From: Nonomuraea sediminis
GTDB taxonomy: Bacteria > Actinomycetota > Actinomycetes > Streptosporangiales > Streptosporangiaceae
Direction: 5' to 3'
Length of the DNA: 64,000 nucleotides
NCBI RefSeq assembly: GCF_018531495.1
Contig: NZ_JAHDTI010000001.1
Coordinates: forward strand, 310,001-374,000
In this document: positions 1 to 10,100 of the stretch, piece after piece
Numbering within the stretch: position 1 is the first letter of the stretch
How the letters are laid out: every line of letters begins with the position of its first letter
Notes under the pieces: generated by a model
Databases searched by the model: none
What the model was told of the DNA's origin: nothing
The model's input: the letters and a program-made list of their open reading frames with translations, nothing else
Program-made: the position numbers and the translations under genes

Positions 1-432
1 CGCGGGGCGCTGCTCGCGCACGAGCAGGCTCATCTGGCGCACGCCCACCACGTGTACCGGACGCTGGCGGGCTTCGCAGCGGCGGTGAACCCGCTGCTGG
101 TGTCGCTGCCGGGGGCGGTCCGCTTCGCCACCGAGCGGTGGGCCGACGAGGACGCGGCCGCTATCACGGCCGACCGCGCGCTGGCGGCCCGCGCCCTGGC
201 CCGCGCCGCCCTCGCGACCCTGGCCTCACCGCCCCGGGCGGGGCTCGGCTACCACTCGTGCGACGTCTCCGACCGCGTCAGCTCGCTCCTGCGGCCCACC
301 CCGCGGCACCGCCCGCTTCTGGTCGCGACCCTCGCGACGCTCATCACGATCACGCTCTGGGCCCCGGTCGACGCCAACGCCGACTCCGACACCCTGCTCG
401 CCCACGCCTGCACCACCTCCTGCGACGGCTGA
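1..432 (+). CDS. M56/M48-type membrane metallopeptidase, C-terminal part
   Basis: The reading frame is open from base 1 and ends at TGA 430-432; the start lies outside the window. The first in-frame residues include HEQAH, the HExxH zinc-binding signature of M48/M56 (BlaR1-like) peptidases. The downstream part has a hydrophobic segment (VNPLLVSLPGAV), a conserved-looking WADEDAAAITADR stretch that would supply the third zinc ligand (Glu), and a second membrane segment near the C-terminus. In actinomycetes these integral membrane peptidases often follow a BlaI-type repressor gene, which would lie upstream. The substrate is unknown. It converges on the minus-strand S8 protease gene with 1 bp between stops. 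Confidence 0.75.
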   Translation, partial: RGALLAHEQAHLAHAHHVYRTLAGFAAAVNPLLVSLPGAVRFATERWADEDAAAITADRALAARALARAALATLASPPRAGLGYHSCDVSDRVSSLLRPTPRHRPLLVATLATLITITLWAPVDANADSDTLLAHACTTSCDG

Positions 433-433
433 G

Positions 434-2278
434 TCAGCGGACCGTCAGGGACAGCGTCGCCGTGTGGGTGAGAGGGGACGACGTGCCGGTGACGCGGATC
501 GTGAAGGTGCCTCGCGGGGTGGAGGACGTGGTCCTGATGGTGATGCGGCTCGTGGCCGGCACCGGGATCGGGTTGGTGGTGAAGGACGCGGTGGAGGCCG
601 CCGGGAGTCCGGTGGCGGTGAGGGTCACCGTGCCGGGGTAGGCGCCGGAGGTCGTGATCGTCGCGGTGGCCGAGCCGCCGCGGCTGACCGACAGCGTGGC
701 GGGGGCGGCCGAGATCGCGTAGTCGGACGGGGTGACGACCAGGGTGACCTGGTAGGCGTGGCTGAGCGGGCCCGAGGCGGCGCCGAGGGTGAGCGGGTAG
801 GAGCCGGGGGCGACGCAGGCGGGGGTGGCGACGGTGAGCTGGGTGGTGCCCGAGCCGGTGACCGTGGCGGGGGTCCAGGTGGCCGAGGCGCCGGCTGGCA
901 GCCCGGTGACCGTGGGGGTGACGGTGCCGGTGAAGCCGTTCATGGCGCCGATCGTGGCCGTGTAGGGGGCCGAGGCGCCGACGAGGGCCGTGCGGGTGGC
1001 GGGGGCCGCCGAGAAGGTGAAGTCGGGGGCCGAGGCGAGCCACTGGTAGGCGGCCAGCGCGTCCAGCCTGCCGTACCCGGTGCCCGGGTCGACGCCGGCG
1101 GGGGCCAGGTCGGTGGCGCCGTGTTCGAGCGCGGCCGACTGGCGGCCGGGGTCGAGGTCCGGGTAGGCGCCGAGCAGGAGCGCCAGTGTGCCGGCGACGT
1201 GCGGGGCGGCCACCGAGGTGCCGGTGACCGTGGCGTAGCCGCCGTACAGGTCCGTGGTGGTCACGTCGACGCCGGGCGCCACCAGATGGGGCGCCGTCGC
1301 GCCCGCGCAGGCGGAGGGGCCGCGGCCGCTGTCGGCGGCCAGGACGTCGGCGCCGTCGGCTGCGCCGACGGCGAGCGCCTCGGGCAGGTTGGCGGGCGAA
1401 TAGACCGAGCCGGGCGACGGGCCGAAGTTGCCGGCGGCGAACACCGGCTGGATCCCGGCGGCCCGCAGCGCGCGCAGGTCCGGCTGGAAGTCGGTCAGGC
1501 AGCCGCCGGAGGCGCCGGTCCACGAGGCGTTCACCACGTCGGGTGCGTCGGCGGTGGCGGGGTCGCCGTCGGGGTCGAGCAGCCACTGCATGGCCAGGTG
1601 GATGCCGCTGGTGGTGGCGGTGCCCCGGTCGTTGAAGATCTTGGCGGCCATCCAGGAGGCTTCCGGCGCCACGCCGTAACCGTTCGCGCCGGCCATGACG
1701 CCCATCACCTGCGTGCCGTGGCCGCTGACGTCGGTCGGGACGGTGGGGTGCTCGCCGTTGGGGTCGTACCAGCCGCGGTTGCGGCCGGCCAGGTCGGGAT
1801 GGGTGGCGTCGACGCCGGTGTCGAGTTCGGCCACGGTGACGCCATGGCCGCGCAGGCCGAGGCTCCACAGGTCGGGGGCGCGGACGTGGGCGAGGTTGGG
1901 CTGGGCGGGAGCCGTCGCCGGGGCCAGGGCGGGCGCGGTGTAGGCGGTGTCGGGCAGGACCTGCTTCACCTCGGGGCGGGCCGCCAGCTCGGCGATGACG
2001 GCGGGGGTGGCGGTGACGGCGACCGCGTTGACGATCCACAACGGCTGCACCCGCTGGGCGCGCGCCCGGGCGCGGGCCAGTAATCCCCGCTGGGTGTCGC
2101 CGGCCTTGGCGCGCAGGGCGCGGACGATCGCCGCGCCGCGCAGGTGCCTGGTCGGGCCCTTGACCGTGCCGGGATCGGCCTGGTCGCGCAGGACGAGGAT
2201 GACCTGCTGGGGTGACTGGGTGACGGGCGCGGGCGTCCCGCCCAGGGCGAGCACCAGCGCGAGGATCAGGTGGTTCAT
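434..2278 (-). CDS. Secreted S8 subtilisin-family serine protease
   Basis: A 614-residue secreted peptidase. The signal peptide is about residues 1-17, followed by an inhibitor-I9-like propeptide. The catalytic domain has Asp153 (ELDTGVD), His187 (SGHGTQVMG), the oxyanion Asn of AAGN and Ser355 (GTSVAAPH). About 220 C-terminal residues look like two beta-sandwich domains typical of extracellular actinobacterial proteases. The start was chosen at ATG 2278 because it overlaps the TGA of the CopC gene (ATGA) and opens a signal peptide; the longer frame upstream is Arg/His-rich and not credible. It is the last gene of the copper-oxidase series, so it may mature or turn over the exported oxidases. 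That role is inferred from position only. Confidence 0.88.
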   Translation of the reverse strand: MNHLILALVLALGGTPAPVTQSPQQVILVLRDQADPGTVKGPTRHLRGAAIVRALRAKAGDTQRGLLARARARAQRVQPLWIVNAVAVTATPAVIAELAARPEVKQVLPDTAYTAPALAPATAPAQPNLAHVRAPDLWSLGLRGHGVTVAELDTGVDATHPDLAGRNRGWYDPNGEHPTVPTDVSGHGTQVMGVMAGANGYGVAPEASWMAAKIFNDRGTATTSGIHLAMQWLLDPDGDPATADAPDVVNASWTGASGGCLTDFQPDLRALRAAGIQPVFAAGNFGPSPGSVYSPANLPEALAVGAADGADVLAADSGRGPSACAGATAPHLVAPGVDVTTTDLYGGYATVTGTSVAAPHVAGTLALLLGAYPDLDPGRQSAALEHGATDLAPAGVDPGTGYGRLDALAAYQWLASAPDFTFSAAPATRTALVGASAPYTATIGAMNGFTGTVTPTVTGLPAGASATWTPATVTGSGTTQLTVATPACVAPGSYPLTLGAASGPLSHAYQVTLVVTPSDYAISAAPATLSVSRGGSATATITTSGAYPGTVTLTATGLPAASTASFTTNPIPVPATSRITIRTTSSTPRGTFTIRVTGTSSPLTHTATLSLTVR

Positions 2279-3138
2279 GGGTGGCTCCAGGTGACCGGGA
2301 CGTCGAGGCGGGCGCCGCCCCGGTAGGCGGTGACGGTGGCGGTGCCCGTGCCGGGGCAGGTGCCGAGGTAGCGGCCGGGTCCGATGGGACGCAGCCCGTT
2401 GCCGCCGATCGTCACCCGATCGACGGGCGCGGGCGGCGGGCGCCGCGAGCTGGCGACGGTCACGGCGCACGCGCCGCCCGCCGACACCGACACGGTCACC
2501 AGCAGGTCGCCCGCGAAGGCCTCCCCCGCGGCCGCGACGGCCGGCGGCGGCGCGGGCTGTGGCCAGGCCGCCAGCAGGAGTACGGCTGCCGCCAAGGCGA
2601 TGAGCCTGCGCCGGGTCGCGTCATGGCCGGGTGGGGGAACCGGTGGCGCGGCCCGGCGCAGGGAGCGAGCGGCCACCCCGATGCCGCAGACCAGGGCGAT
2701 GACGAGCAGCACGCGCAGCAGCCCGGCCAGATCGCCGGGCTCGTTCACGGCGGTGTCGAACACCGAGCCGGCGATCGAGGCCGATCCGACGGTGAACAGC
2801 ACGATCCCCTCGGTGGTGTGCCCGTCGCGCCCGGTGAAGACCCGCCAGGCCACGCCGTACACCCCGGCGCCGAGGCGGGGCAGCGGCAGCCGTACCGTGG
2901 CGCCGTCGAAGGCGGCCCGGTCGGCGAGGACCCTGCCGTTGCCGTCCACGAGCCTGGCCAGGCTGAAGCGGGGCGTGACCGGCTCGTTGAACCGCAGCGT
3001 GGCCGTGCCTGGCGCGCCGGACAGCGCCGCGCCGTTGGCGGGATCGGAGGACACCAGCACCCCGTGCGCCGAGGCGGGAGCGGCCCACAGGGCGACGAGC
3101 AGCAGGGCGAGCAGGACCGCCCTAGACGACCACGACAT
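2275..3138 (-). CDS. CopC-domain copper-binding membrane protein
   Basis: A 287-residue exported protein. The signal peptide ends in ASA just before His25, so the mature protein would begin with His. That is the usual first ligand of the CopC Cu(II) site. Asp105 and His107 (RDGHTTEG) are the other typical ligands. The CopC beta-sandwich spans about 25-119. A membrane helix follows near 138-158, then a basic loop, a second hydrophobic segment near 180-195, and an outward domain of about 90 residues that I do not recognise. CopC proteins bind copper outside the membrane for sequestration or delivery. The gene overlaps the upstream gene by 17 bp and the S8 gene by 4 bp, so it sits within the multicopper-oxidase operon. 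Confidence 0.88.
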   Translation of the reverse strand: MSWSSRAVLLALLLVALWAAPASAHGVLVSSDPANGAALSGAPGTATLRFNEPVTPRFSLARLVDGNGRVLADRAAFDGATVRLPLPRLGAGVYGVAWRVFTGRDGHTTEGIVLFTVGSASIAGSVFDTAVNEPGDLAGLLRVLLVIALVCGIGVAARSLRRAAPPVPPPGHDATRRRLIALAAAVLLLAAWPQPAPPPAVAAAGEAFAGDLLVTVSVSAGGACAVTVASSRRPPPAPVDRVTIGGNGLRPIGPGRYLGTCPGTGTATVTAYRGGARLDVPVTWSHP

Positions 3139-3568
3139 GTTCCACCTGCGCGTCGCCGAGCAGCACGGTCACGCGGCTGCCGCTGTGCACCCAGTTGCCG
3201 GAGTTCTCGAAGACCAGGTAGTAGGTGATGGCCGCCTTGAGGTCGCCGCTGTGCGCGTGGTTCATGTAGAGCTTGCTGACGACCAGGCCCGACGCCTCGT
3301 CGATGATCACCGGCGGGGTGGCGGGGTCGTGCACCGAGGCGGCCTTGGCCGGGTCGGTCACCTGGAAGCGCAGGTCTAGCAGCCCGCCCGCGCCGCTCAC
3401 CGACAGCCGCACCAGCCGCACCCCGACCCGGGCGGGCAACTGGCCGGCGGCCACGACGGGCCGCCGGACCGCGGGGGTGGCGCTGGCGGGCCACAGCCAC
3501 CAGGCCACCCCGGCGACCAGGGCCAGCGCGAGCGCCAGCCCGGCCGGCAGCCGCGTCCGGGCGGTCAT
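3122..3568 (-). CDS. Membrane-anchored small extracellular protein, function unknown
   Basis: A 148-residue protein with an N-terminal uncleaved membrane anchor or signal (residues 7-30) and a predicted extracytoplasmic beta-rich domain ending in several valines. The sequence MNHAHSG with nearby Tyr and Asp residues could bind metal, but this is not a motif I can name. The start ATG 3568 overlaps the stop of the preceding oxidase-like gene (ATGA). The 3' end overlaps copC by 17 bp. I do not recognise the family. Its position between a cupredoxin protein and CopC suggests an accessory role in copper handling at the cell surface. Confidence 0.7.
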   Translation of the reverse strand: MTARTRLPAGLALALALVAGVAWWLWPASATPAVRRPVVAAGQLPARVGVRLVRLSVSGAGGLLDLRFQVTDPAKAASVHDPATPPVIIDEASGLVVSKLYMNHAHSGDLKAAITYYLVFENSGNWVHSGSRVTVLLGDAQVEHVVVV

Positions 3569-4398
3569 GGCACCTGCAGGAAGGTGAGCATGCCCATGTG
3601 CAGCTGCCGGTTGTAGATCGGGAACCGGGTGCCCGAGGCGGGGACGGTGACCAGCGCGTCCTCGGTGGCGCCGGCCGGGATCGTGTCGGTGGTGACGTCG
3701 ACGGGGTCGGCCAGCGGCTGCGCGTCGCGGGCCAGGACGCGCTCGTAGGCGCCGAGCAGCCGCATCGTGGTGTTGTCGTATCCGGCGTTCACGTACCGCA
3801 GCAGCACCTTGGTGCCCGCGGCCACGCCGTGGACCGGGTCGGTGTCCGGGTACGCCTTCCCATTGATAAGCCAATATTTCGGGTTATAGGTGTACAGATC
3901 GGCGGTCGTCGGGGCCGCGTTGAACGCGGGATCGATCGCCGAGAGCACCAGCACGGCGTCCCTGTCGTAGGAGGGCGTGGCGGGGCGGACGACCAGCGCG
4001 CCGTACAGGCCCATCGCCAGCTGCCGCTCGGTCCCCTGGTACAGGTACGTCCCCGCGGTCGAGGCGGTGAAGGCGGCGGTGGCCGTACCGCCCACCGGCG
4101 CCTGGACGGCGGCGGTCAGGCCGGGGATCTCCAGCGACACGGGCACGGACAGGCTGTTGTGCACCACGAGCGTCACCGCGTCGCCCTGGTCGACCGAGAG
4201 CACGGGCCCCGGCACCGAGGCCGCGCCTGGACAGACGGAGAAGCCCCAGACGGGCGCGGTGACCGAGCCGGGCAGCGTGAGCGTGCCCGGCTTGGCGCAC
4301 AGGTCGATGGTGACGGCGGCCGCCTGGGCGGGCGCCCCGATGACCAGGCCGGCGGCGATCAGGATGAGCACCAGGATTGCGCGCATGTGGGTCCTCAT
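3565..4398 (-). CDS. Cupredoxin-fold (multicopper-oxidase-like) protein lacking copper ligands
   Basis: A 277-residue exported protein with a signal peptide (about 1-28, ending AQAA). Two cupredoxin-like halves are visible; the first (about 60-140, ending in MGLYGALVVRP) closely resembles the first domain of its upstream neighbour. Where active multicopper oxidases have HxH motifs, this protein has SLEIPGL and YLYQG, so no type 1 or trinuclear copper ligands are present. The start ATG 4398 overlaps the upstream stop (ATGA); longer upstream extensions read as low-complexity shadow. It is probably a structural or assembly subunit for the other two oxidase-like proteins. Confidence 0.8.
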   Translation of the reverse strand: MRTHMRAILVLILIAAGLVIGAPAQAAAVTIDLCAKPGTLTLPGSVTAPVWGFSVCPGAASVPGPVLSVDQGDAVTLVVHNSLSVPVSLEIPGLTAAVQAPVGGTATAAFTASTAGTYLYQGTERQLAMGLYGALVVRPATPSYDRDAVLVLSAIDPAFNAAPTTADLYTYNPKYWLINGKAYPDTDPVHGVAAGTKVLLRYVNAGYDNTTMRLLGAYERVLARDAQPLADPVDVTTDTIPAGATEDALVTVPASGTRFPIYNRQLHMGMLTFLQVP

Positions 4399-5990
4399 GG
4401 TGCGTCGTAGGTGAGCTTGAGCAGGTTGGCCGAGGTGAAGAAGCCGGCGGGACCGGTCGTCTGCACCCGGATGCGGACCTGGCCCTGCGAGCTGATGGCG
4501 TCGGCGGGCACGCTCCTGGTGACGGTGACGTCGGACGTGCCGATCGCGGTGGCCGCGCCGAGCGCCACCCAGGAGCTGGTGGACCACCGGTAGTAGGACA
4601 GCTGGGTGGCCAGGCCGGAGACCGAGTTGTGGCCCGTGTAGGTGGCGACCAGGTTGGCCGAGCCTCTGGGGACCGCGGCGAAGCCGCCGTACCAGTCGGT
4701 GCTCGTGCCCGCCGCGTTGACCTGGTAGTAGCTGGAGTCGGCGGCGGCCAGGGCGGCGGCGTTGCCGGACCGCAGGGTCCCGGCGAGGATCGTCGCCGAT
4801 CCGGCCACCGACGAGCATCCGGCGGGCGGATCGACCCGCAGGAGGGTGGCCATGCCGCCGAAGCTGGCGTCGTAGTTGGCGAACTCGTTGAGCGCGTGGC
4901 TGTGCCACGGGAAGTACCACTCGCCGCAGACGTTCTGCGAGGCGGTGCCCGTCGGCAGCGTGCCCTTGGCACCCAGGTACGCGCTCCCGCTGTACCAGGT
5001 GTTGCCGTCGACGAAGGTCAGGTTGCGGTAGTCGGGGTTGGCCACCGAGGGCGGGAACGGGTTCGTCCCCGAGCTCCACGAGTCCTGGTCGGTCCACGAG
5101 AACAGGTAGTCCAGCGTCTGGCCGGAGGCGATGGTCTCGGCGAAGTGCTCGGTGGAGACCGCCAGCTTCCTGCCGTCCTGGGCGATCTGCCGCAGGTGGT
5201 TGCCGTGCGGGTGGTAGGGGTGGTTGAGCGTGCCCACGTTGATCATGCGGATGAGCACGGGCAGCGGGTTGCCGGTGGCGTTGTACGGCTTGACCCGCAC
5301 GAGCGCGCCGTAGGGCTGGTTGGGCAGCCAGCTCACCCCGTTGTCCTGGATCGTGTCGGGGAACTGGCGGCCGTTGACGGCGAAGTAGCGGTTGCGCAGC
5401 GTGTCGAAGTCGTAGGTGCCGCCGGTCTCGACCGCGTGGTGCAGGTCGGGGTCGATGTCGCTCAGCAGGATCAGGTACTCGCCGGAGAAGCGGGTGGCGA
5501 GGTCGTAGGCATAGTCGGGGTGGCCGGCCGGCCGTACCACCAGCGCGCCGTACAGCCCCATCGCGACCTGCTTGGAGGGGTCGGTGCCGCTCTCGTAGAC
5601 GTACGTCCCGGGCTGCGAGGCCGTGAAGGTGTAGGTGGCGTCGCCGCCGGGAGCGGCCTCCTTGGCCAGGAGCCCGGCGCTGCCCGTGCCGCCCACGTCC
5701 GACTGCCCAGGCAAGACGATCGAGACCGGGTCGGGCAGCGCGTTGTGCAGGTTGATCGTGACCGTGTCGCCCTGGTTGACGCAGAGCACCGGGCCGGGGC
5801 TCTGGAAGTTCGGCGCGCCGTAGCTCCACATCAGCACGCTGTTGCCGTCGGGGGTCTCGATGTAGCCGCTGGAGGCCGTCAGGTTGAACGTGGGCCCGTT
5901 GGCGCAGACCATCCCCTGCCGCGGGACCGGCGCCGCCTGCACGCTCAGCGGCGCCGCGACCAGCAGGAGGGCCGCGAGGATCTTAAGCAT
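4395..5990 (-). CDS. Multicopper-oxidase-like protein with half of a trinuclear copper site
   Basis: A 531-residue secreted protein; the signal peptide is about 1-20 (VQAA). Domain 1 (about 30-155) is a cupredoxin without copper ligands. Domain 2 (about 200-390) contains HPYHPHGNH (His257, 260, 262, 265) and WHSH (His363, His365). The cysteine normally between the last pair is replaced by Ser, so a type 1 copper site is not expected while four trinuclear-site ligands are present. An extra C-terminal region of about 140 residues is beta-rich. The start ATG 5990 overlaps the end of the upstream oxidase gene by 8 bp, and the stop overlaps the next start, indicating translational coupling. Confidence 0.88.
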   Translation of the reverse strand: MLKILAALLLVAAPLSVQAAPVPRQGMVCANGPTFNLTASSGYIETPDGNSVLMWSYGAPNFQSPGPVLCVNQGDTVTINLHNALPDPVSIVLPGQSDVGGTGSAGLLAKEAAPGGDATYTFTASQPGTYVYESGTDPSKQVAMGLYGALVVRPAGHPDYAYDLATRFSGEYLILLSDIDPDLHHAVETGGTYDFDTLRNRYFAVNGRQFPDTIQDNGVSWLPNQPYGALVRVKPYNATGNPLPVLIRMINVGTLNHPYHPHGNHLRQIAQDGRKLAVSTEHFAETIASGQTLDYLFSWTDQDSWSSGTNPFPPSVANPDYRNLTFVDGNTWYSGSAYLGAKGTLPTGTASQNVCGEWYFPWHSHALNEFANYDASFGGMATLLRVDPPAGCSSVAGSATILAGTLRSGNAAALAAADSSYYQVNAAGTSTDWYGGFAAVPRGSANLVATYTGHNSVSGLATQLSYYRWSTSSWVALGAATAIGTSDVTVTRSVPADAISSQGQVRIRVQTTGPAGFFTSANLLKLTYDAP

Positions 5991-7152
5991 AGGTCTCCCC
6001 CACCGTGGTCTGCGCCGGCAGCGGCGAGCCCTGATAGACGCGCACCTGCGTGGCCATCCCGCCCAGGCCCGGCGCGCCGTGGTTGGACAGCCGCCGGAAG
6101 TCCCTGTTCTTGAACCAGTAGGTGTTGTACGAGCCGCGCGCGTCCGTCGAGACCGGCTTGGCCGCGTCGAACGGCGGCGCCACGAAGATGACGTCGCGCG
6201 CCTCGCCCGGCCCGAGGTAGAGCGTGCTGGTGACGTACGGCGTGGCGAGCGGCGTGGCGTCCTGCCCGACCACCTTCAGCGCGATCCCCGGCAGTTGCAT
6301 GGCGTGCTGCTGGTAGCCGAGGTTGGCCAGCCGCAGCAGCGCCCGGTCGCCCGGGTTGACCTGGATCAGCGACGAGTGCGGCTGCAAGGGCAGCGACGGG
6401 TCGTCGTTGGGCAGGATCGTCTGCGGGTAGACGCGGCCGTTCAGCGTGAAGTACTGCGGCTGGTAGTCAGTGAAGATGAACTCCTGGATCTGCTCGTCGG
6501 CGTCGTGCTGGCGTTCCTCGATCTCGTTGAGCAGGATCGCGAAGTGCCTGTCGTAGGCCGTCGAGCCGTTGCCGTCCTGGTAGGCGTAGCTGGAGGAGCG
6601 GTGCAGCGGGTCGAGGGCGCCGTTGCCGTCCTGGGCGGGCCGCACGTAGACGATGCCGGTCATGCCCATCTGGACGTGCTCGACGTCCTCGAAGTGGCAG
6701 TGGTACATGTACGTGCCCGCGTTGTGCGGCCGGAAGAAGTAGGTGAACTGCCGCGAGATCGGCACCGACACCGACACCTCGGGCACCCCGTCGAACAGCG
6801 CGGTCGGGGTGCGGAAGCCGTGCCAGTGCACGGTGTGGGAGTCGGTGAGGTCGGGCCTGCCGACCAGGCCCAGGTTGGTCAGCGTGAGGTAGAGGTCGCT
6901 GTCCTGCCTGCCCTCCATGAAGGGCGCCGTGTGCTGGGCCTTGCCCTTGTAGGCGCTCTCCAGATCGGAGACCGGCATGTTCGCCGGCACCGGCAGGAAG
7001 CCGAAGATGTACAGCGGCGCCCTGCCGGGGAGCGTGATGTGCCCGTCGGTCGCGGCCAGCGAGACGCTGCTTGACGAGGCGTTCGCCTGCGCCGACCGCG
7101 TTCCGAGCAGCAGGGCCAGCCCGCCGAGGGTGAACAGATCCCGTCGTCTCAT
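5983..7152 (-). CDS. Multicopper oxidase with type 1 site and half trinuclear site in domain 1
   Basis: A 389-residue exported protein; the N-terminus MRRRDLFTLGG plus a hydrophobic stretch looks Tat-like. The first cupredoxin domain carries His106-x2-His109-x-His111-Gly and then His151-Cys152-His153-x5-His159-x4-Met164. That is a complete type 1 copper set plus four trinuclear ligands. The second domain (about 200-389) lacks any HxH pair. Two-domain oxidases normally share the trinuclear centre between domain 1 of one chain and domain 2 of another, so this chain needs a partner. The start ATG lies 2 nt after the stop of the 1607-aa gene and the stop overlaps the next oxidase gene. The substrate (metal ion or phenolic) is not determinable from sequence. 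Confidence 0.9.
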   Translation of the reverse strand: MRRRDLFTLGGLALLLGTRSAQANASSSSVSLAATDGHITLPGRAPLYIFGFLPVPANMPVSDLESAYKGKAQHTAPFMEGRQDSDLYLTLTNLGLVGRPDLTDSHTVHWHGFRTPTALFDGVPEVSVSVPISRQFTYFFRPHNAGTYMYHCHFEDVEHVQMGMTGIVYVRPAQDGNGALDPLHRSSSYAYQDGNGSTAYDRHFAILLNEIEERQHDADEQIQEFIFTDYQPQYFTLNGRVYPQTILPNDDPSLPLQPHSSLIQVNPGDRALLRLANLGYQQHAMQLPGIALKVVGQDATPLATPYVTSTLYLGPGEARDVIFVAPPFDAAKPVSTDARGSYNTYWFKNRDFRRLSNHGAPGLGGMATQVRVYQGSPLPAQTTVGETYA

Positions 7153-7154
7153 CA

Positions 7155-10100
7155 CTACAGCACCTCGTCCGCGCCGAGATCGTAGGGCGTGGGAGCGGGC
7201 GTCACCGGTCTGACCTGCCCGTCGATGTCGTTGGTCGGCGCGGCGACGCCGGAGTCCGTGGTCGGTCCCTTGTTGATCGCGGGCGAGCCCGCGTTCAGGT
7301 GGTAGTTGCCCGTCAGGCCCACCGGCGGGTCCTGCCCGATGATCGTGACCGCGGCCATCTGCGGGTCCAGCCGCGACCCCGCCACTGCCAGCTCCAGCGT
7401 GAACGGCTGGACGAAGGAGGGCGTGGCGCCGAAGACGTTGCCCGGCGCCGCGGGCAGCGGGTGGGTGTTGCCGTCGGAGCCGAGCACGGCGTTGGCGGTG
7501 ATCATCGAGTAGCGCGGCGTGAAGGTGTCCGCGGCGTTGGTGGTGCCGTGCACCTCCAGGTCGATGAAGCCCCGGTTGACCAGCGTCGCTCCCGGGCCAG
7601 GCCGGCTCAGCGTGAACGCCTGGTTGTTGGAGAAGATGTTGTTGTAGAAGGCCACCGGGTTGGAGAAGTCCGGCGACCCGGCCGGCAGCGTCGCCTGGAA
7701 GAGCGGGTCGTTGGCCTCGGCCGCCAGCCCCGCCGAGTGCGGCGTGTCGTCGCACGTCTCGCAGGAGGCGGTGGAGACGTTGTTGGCCACGGTGTTGTTG
7801 ACGATCGCCACGTTGGAGGAGTCGTCCAGCATCACCGCGCCGCCCAGGTCGGCCGCGCCGTTGTCGACGATCATGTTGTTGCGGATGTTGACCCTGGCGG
7901 TGTGGGCGTTCTCCACGAACACGCCGCCGCCGTCGTCGCCGGAGTAGTTGCTCTGGATGAGGTTGCGGTCGATATCGACGTTGCCCGACCCGTCGCCGAG
8001 CGTGCCCGGCGTGCGCGGCATCTCCTGCGCGATCGTGATGCCCGCGCCCGAGTCGACCGAGTCGTTGTAGTAGACCTGGTTGTCGTGGATGTTCCCGCCG
8101 GGTGACAGCCCCCAGTGGGAGATGCCCGCGCCGTACTCGACGCCGAAGTTGCCGCAGATGATGCTCCGTCCCACCTCGTAGCCGTCGGAGCCGCGGAAGA
8201 TCCCGATCGCGCCGCTGCGGGTCAGCCCGCCGCTGCCCAGCACCCGGTCGTAGAGGATCTTCACGCCGGTGTTGTGGCTGTTGTAGTACGGCTGGCCGAG
8301 GCCGATCCCGCCGGCGAAGATGCCGCCGTCGCTCTCCAGGATGTCGTTGGTGATCTGCAGGTTGGCCGCGTAGGACTGCAGCTGGATGCCGCCCGCGCCC
8401 TGGCCGTGGCCGGTCGTGATGCCCAGGCCGTCGATCCGCGCCGCGTTGAACGCTCCGCTCGGGTAGGCCGTGGTGGTCTTGGCCGCGACCGTGATCCCGG
8501 CTCCCTCGAGCACCGGGTGGCCGGCGTCCACGCCCGCCAGCGACCCGGCCGCCGACAGGGCGGCGGTCCAGGTGGCCTTGTTGTCGTGGAAGAAGCGGCC
8601 GTCGACCGTGGTGCCCTGGATGTTGAAGCGCGGGTCGTCGGGTGCGCGCTGCTGCAGCTCGCGGGCGCCGACGATGCCGCCGGGGCCGAGTCCCTGCAGG
8701 AACACCGGCTTCCACATGAGCACGTTCTCGTGGTAGACGCCCGGCTGCAGGATCAGCAGGCTGCCGGGGGCGGCGCCGTTGACCGCCGTCTGGATGGCGC
8801 CCGGGGTGGTGGGCGGTCCGACGTTCACGACGGGCGGCTGGTAGGTGAAGCCGCCCACGCTGCCGCGCACGTGGAAGGTCAGGCCGTTGACCGAGGTCCC
8901 GCCTGCCGCGGTCCTGATCTGCAGTTGCTTGGGTCCCGGGCGGATCTGCGTGCCGAGCTGGCCGACCGTGGGCACGCTGATCACGATCTGCCTGTCGGAC
9001 CAGCTGACGATGCCGCCGTTGGCCGTGGTGAGCGTCCTGTTCTGGGCGCCGCCCGCCGGGTCGACCAGCGTCACGCTGCCGGCTGCCGTGCCGAAGAAAT
9101 CGCCCTGGATGGTGATCTGCCTGGCGGCCGCCGAGTCGCCCGCGCTGGTGTACGGCTTGGACACCTGCAGCAGTTCGGGGGTGTTGAGCGGCAGTTCGCA
9201 GGCCGTGCCCGAGATCGGGTCGAGCGGGGTGTCGAGCTGGTCGGTCTGGCCCGGCCAGACGTCCCAGGCGAAGGAGGCGGTCAGGTAGTTGGGGTTGTAG
9301 TTCGGGTTCGGGTGCGCCTTGTCACCCGGGTCGTTGACCACCACCACGTACATGCCCGGGCAGGGGCCCTGCGGGATGGGGCAGTTGAAGGTCTGGGTCG
9401 ACGGGAGCAGGGCCTCGTAGGCGCCGTTCTCGCTGGTGTTCACCGTGGTGATGAGGCGCCAGTTGTAGTCGCGGATGCCGATCGGGAGGTTGCCGATCGC
9501 GCGCGGCTCGCCGTACCAGATGGACTTGGGGTCGCGGTCGAAGTAGATGTCGTCGGAGACCAGGCCGACGATGCGGCCGGGCTCGGCCACGTCGATGCCG
9601 TTCTTCCAGTTGGTCATCAGGAAGAAGTCGGCGTTGGCGTTCTGCTTGTTCTGCAGCACGACCAGGCGCTTGTCGCACAGCGGCTTGGACGGGCTGGGCG
9701 TCACGCCGTAGTACGGGCTGCGCGGGGTCAGCGTGGACTGGTCGATCTGGTGCGCGTCGCCGGTGCACGGTGGCGGCGGGATCGCCGGCGGGAACTGGTC
9801 GCCGAGATCGACGTTGACGTCCTCCTCGGCCACCGGGCGGAACAGGCATCCGTTCCCGCCGGAGCCGCTGACGTACTTGTTGGTCGCGGTGTTGCACGGC
9901 CTGGCGTCCGTGGCGTCCTTCGGCATGATCACGTGCGTGATGTAGGTGCCGGCGACCAGCGGGACCGGCGAGCCGCCGCCGGCGCAGACGCTGTCACCGT
10001 CGGCGTCGAAGTGGTCCCAGCCGTTGGGGCAGTAGTCGGCGAAGGCGTAACCGCCGTCGAAGGCGGCGTCCTTGGTCTCGTTGCCGGTGGCGGGCACCTC

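Noticed and set aside
249..2083. Long Arg/His/Gly-rich frames overlapping the first S8 protease on both strands
   Set aside because: High-GC shadow frames; composition is unlike protein and the overlapping frame encodes a complete subtilisin with catalytic triad and signal peptide.
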